A DNA stretch of 7,610 nt from Solirubrobacteraceae bacterium (GTDB lineage: Bacteria > Actinomycetota > Thermoleophilia > Solirubrobacterales > Solirubrobacteraceae), in the NCBI GenBank assembly GCA_024710825.1, contig JANJUA010000276.1:1-7610 (forward strand). Direction: 5' to 3'. Below the pieces are notes generated by a model. The model was not told the DNA's origin and did no database searches. It saw nothing but the letters and a program-made list of their open reading frames with translations. This document shows, piece after piece, positions 5,908-7,610 of the stretch. The stretch's first letter is position 1, and each line of letters starts with the position of its first letter. Both the position numbers and the translations under genes were made by a program.

Positions 5908-7610
5908 ATGGCAGAGCAGACCGTCGGAGCCTTCCTCCTCGCCCGACTCGCCGATTGGGGGGTCCGACGCGTGTACGGCTATCCGGGCGACGGCATCGGC
6001 GGGATCGTCGGTGGGTTCCACGAGCACGGCGACCGGATCTCGTTCGAGCAGACCCGCCACGAGGAGATCGCCGCTCTCGCCGCCTGCGCCCACGCGAAGC
6101 TCACCGGACAGGTCGGCGTCTGCCTCGCCACATCCGGACCGGGCGCGATCCACCTCCTCAACGGCCTCTACGACGCCAAGCTCGACCACCAGCCGGTGGT
6201 GGCGATCGTGGGTCAGCAGGACCGCATGGCGCTCGGCTCGGAGTACCAGCAGGAGGTCGATCTCGGCGCGCTGCTCAAGGACGTCGCTCACGAGCACGTC
6301 GGCGTCTGCATGGTGCCCGAGCAGGCGCCGCACCTGATCGACCGGGCGGTCCGGGTGGCGCTGGCCACGCGCTCGGTGACGTGCGTGATCGTGCCCAACG
6401 ACGTGCAGGAGGCGCCGTTCTCCGAGCCGCCGCGGGCGCACGGCGCGGTGCGCTCCTCCGCCGTCGGCTTCGCGCCGCCGCTGGCGGTGCCGCCGGAGGC
6501 CGAGCTGCGCCGCGCCGCGGAGGTGCTCGACGTCGGGCAGCGCGTGGCGATCCTCGTCGGCCAGGGGGCGCGCGGGGCGGCGGCGGAGGTGGAGCAGGTC
6601 GCCGACCTCCTCGGCGCCGGGGTGGCGAAGGCGCTCAACGGCAAGGCGGTGCTGCCCGACGACCTGCCCTATGTCACCGGCTCGATCGGTCTGCTCGGCA
6701 CGTTGCCGTCCGACGAGATGATGGAGGGCTGCGACACGCTGCTCATGGTCGGCTCGAGCTTCCCCTACTCCGAGTGGCTCCCCGAGCCGGGGCAGGCGCG
6801 CGGGGTGCAGATCGACGTCGACGGGCGGCTGATCGGCATGCGCTACCCGATGGAGGTCAACCTCGTCGGCGACGCCGGCGCCACTCTCCGCGCGCTGCTG
6901 CCGCTGCTGCGGCGCAAGACCGACCGCGCGTGGCGCGAGGACGTCGAGGCGGGCGTCGAGCGCTGGTGGCGGATCCTGGACGAGCGCGCGCGGCAGCCGG
7001 CCGAGCCGATCAACCCGCAGCTCGTCTTCGCCGAGCTGTCGCGCCGGCTGCCCGACGGCGCCATCCTGACCGCCGACTCCGGGAGCGCGACGAACTGGTG
7101 GGCGCGCCACCTGCGCGTGCGCCGCGGGATGGACGCGATGCTCAGCGGGACGCTGGCGACGATGGGCCCGGCGGTGCCCTACGCGCTGGCGGCGAAGCTC
7201 GCGGCCCCGGACCGGCCGGTGGTCGCGACGAGCGGCGACGGCGCGATGCAGATGCTCGGCAACAACGCCCTGCAGGACCTCGCGCTGCGCTGGCGGGACT
7301 GGGCCGACCCGCGTTGCGTCGTGCTGGTGCTCAACAACCGCGACCTCAACCAGGTGACGTGGGAGCAGCGCGTGCTGTCGGGCGACCCGAAGCTCGACGC
7401 CTCGCAGGTCCTGCCCGACTTCGACTACGCCGCGTACGCGCGGATGCTCGGGCTCGAGGGCATTCGCGTCGAGCAGCCGTCCGCGGTGCCCGAGGCGCTC
7501 GACCGCGCGCTCGCCGCGGATCGCCCCTGCGTGGTGGACGCGGTCACCGATCCGGAGGTGCCGCCGCTGCCGCCCCAGATCCGCTCCGAGCATGCGAAGG
7601 GGCTGCTCCG
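5908..7610 (+). CDS. Thiamine-diphosphate enzyme, pyruvate oxidase/acetolactate synthase-like, 3'-truncated
   Basis: The frame is open from ATG 5908 to the window edge: 567 complete codons of a family usually about 570-600 residues, so only a short C-terminus is missing. The N-terminal pyrimidine-binding domain (about 1-165) holds VYGYPGDGIGG and FEQTRHEE, where Glu52 is the expected cofactor-activating glutamate, then LATSGPGAIHLLNGLYDAK. A central domain covers about 198-325 and includes the GSSFPYSEWLPEPGQ segment, with the PoxB-like arrangement of FPY before QIDVD. The C-terminal diphosphate domain (about 365-545) carries the Mg-diphosphate motif GDG (443-445) to NN (476-477). Relatives decarboxylate pyruvate or other 2-oxoacids; PoxB-type enzymes pass electrons on through FAD. 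Which acid is used, and whether FAD is bound, cannot be decided. It lacks the KQWQ-type region after the NN motif typical of acetolactate synthases and instead has NQVTWEQRV, so biosynthetic IlvB is unlikely. It is divergent from the STAS gene and preceded by a GGGTAG box. Confidence 0.9.
   Translation, partial: MAEQTVGAFLLARLADWGVRRVYGYPGDGIGGIVGGFHEHGDRISFEQTRHEEIAALAACAHAKLTGQVGVCLATSGPGAIHLLNGLYDAKLDHQPVVAIVGQQDRMALGSEYQQEVDLGALLKDVAHEHVGVCMVPEQAPHLIDRAVRVALATRSVTCVIVPNDVQEAPFSEPPRAHGAVRSSAVGFAPPLAVPPEAELRRAAEVLDVGQRVAILVGQGARGAAAEVEQVADLLGAGVAKALNGKAVLPDDLPYVTGSIGLLGTLPSDEMMEGCDTLLMVGSSFPYSEWLPEPGQARGVQIDVDGRLIGMRYPMEVNLVGDAGATLRALLPLLRRKTDRAWREDVEAGVERWWRILDERARQPAEPINPQLVFAELSRRLPDGAILTADSGSATNWWARHLRVRRGMDAMLSGTLATMGPAVPYALAAKLAAPDRPVVATSGDGAMQMLGNNALQDLALRWRDWADPRCVVLVLNNRDLNQVTWEQRVLSGDPKLDASQVLPDFDYAAYARMLGLEGIRVEQPSAVPEALDRALAADRPCVVDAVTDPEVPPLPPQIRSEHAKGLL

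Noticed and set aside
5832..5909. N-terminal extension of the STAS protein to an ATG at 5909
   Set aside because: The extension overlaps the start codon of the divergent gene (both use the CCATGG at 5906-5911), adds 26 residues unlike any STAS domain, and bypasses a good GGAGG ribosome-binding site.
5512..7593. A 693-codon open frame on the minus strand opposite the thiamine-diphosphate enzyme gene
   Set aside because: Its translation is Arg/His/Ala-rich low-complexity sequence with no family motif, as expected for a shadow frame in GC-rich DNA. The plus strand there encodes a complete set of thiamine-diphosphate-enzyme motifs.

Overview
The window is GC-rich (visibly about 70% or more), with G/C-ending codons throughout and densely packed genes. 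Gene content and codon style suggest a high-GC actinobacterium. Thermoleophilia/Solirubrobacterales-type organisms would fit, but that placement is inference, not something the sequence proves. Seven protein-coding genes account for almost all of the DNA. No gap between genes exceeds about 80 bases. I see no tRNA, rRNA, CRISPR array, insertion sequence or phage gene.

Left block, plus strand (1-2738). This holds the end of an exopolysaccharide or cell-surface glycan cluster. First is the 3' two thirds of a UDP-glucuronate decarboxylase (UDP-xylose synthase) cut by the window edge. After 40 bases comes a complete polyprenyl-phosphate sugar-1-phosphate transferase of the WbaP/CpsE type, which starts glycan assembly on the membrane lipid carrier. 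A small SRPBCC (START-like) protein follows and overlaps the next, oppositely oriented gene tail to tail by 77 bases.

Middle block, minus strand (5834-2662, read right to left). Three genes lie head to tail with gaps of 37 and 16 bases: a STAS-domain anti-sigma-factor antagonist, a 12-helix MFS transporter resembling the SLC45/GPH sugar-transporter group, and a PYROXD2/phytoene-desaturase-like FAD oxidoreductase. They look like an operon, although the last gene may also have its own start signal. No substrate can be assigned.

Right block, plus strand (5908 to the window end). A pyruvate oxidase/acetolactate synthase-like thiamine-diphosphate enzyme is transcribed divergently from the STAS gene across about 75 bases. 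The window edge removes its last residues.

The most interesting signal is non-coding. The hexamer GGGTAG occurs 9, 9 and 10 bases upstream of the start codons of three separate genes (FAD oxidoreductase, thiamine-diphosphate enzyme, SRPBCC protein), and none of the three has a convincing Shine-Dalgarno sequence. I found only one other copy by eye on either strand. The spacing places TA at -12/-11 if transcription begins at the start codon, as expected for a -10 element driving leaderless mRNAs. No clearly new multi-gene system is visible; the genes belong to known families.
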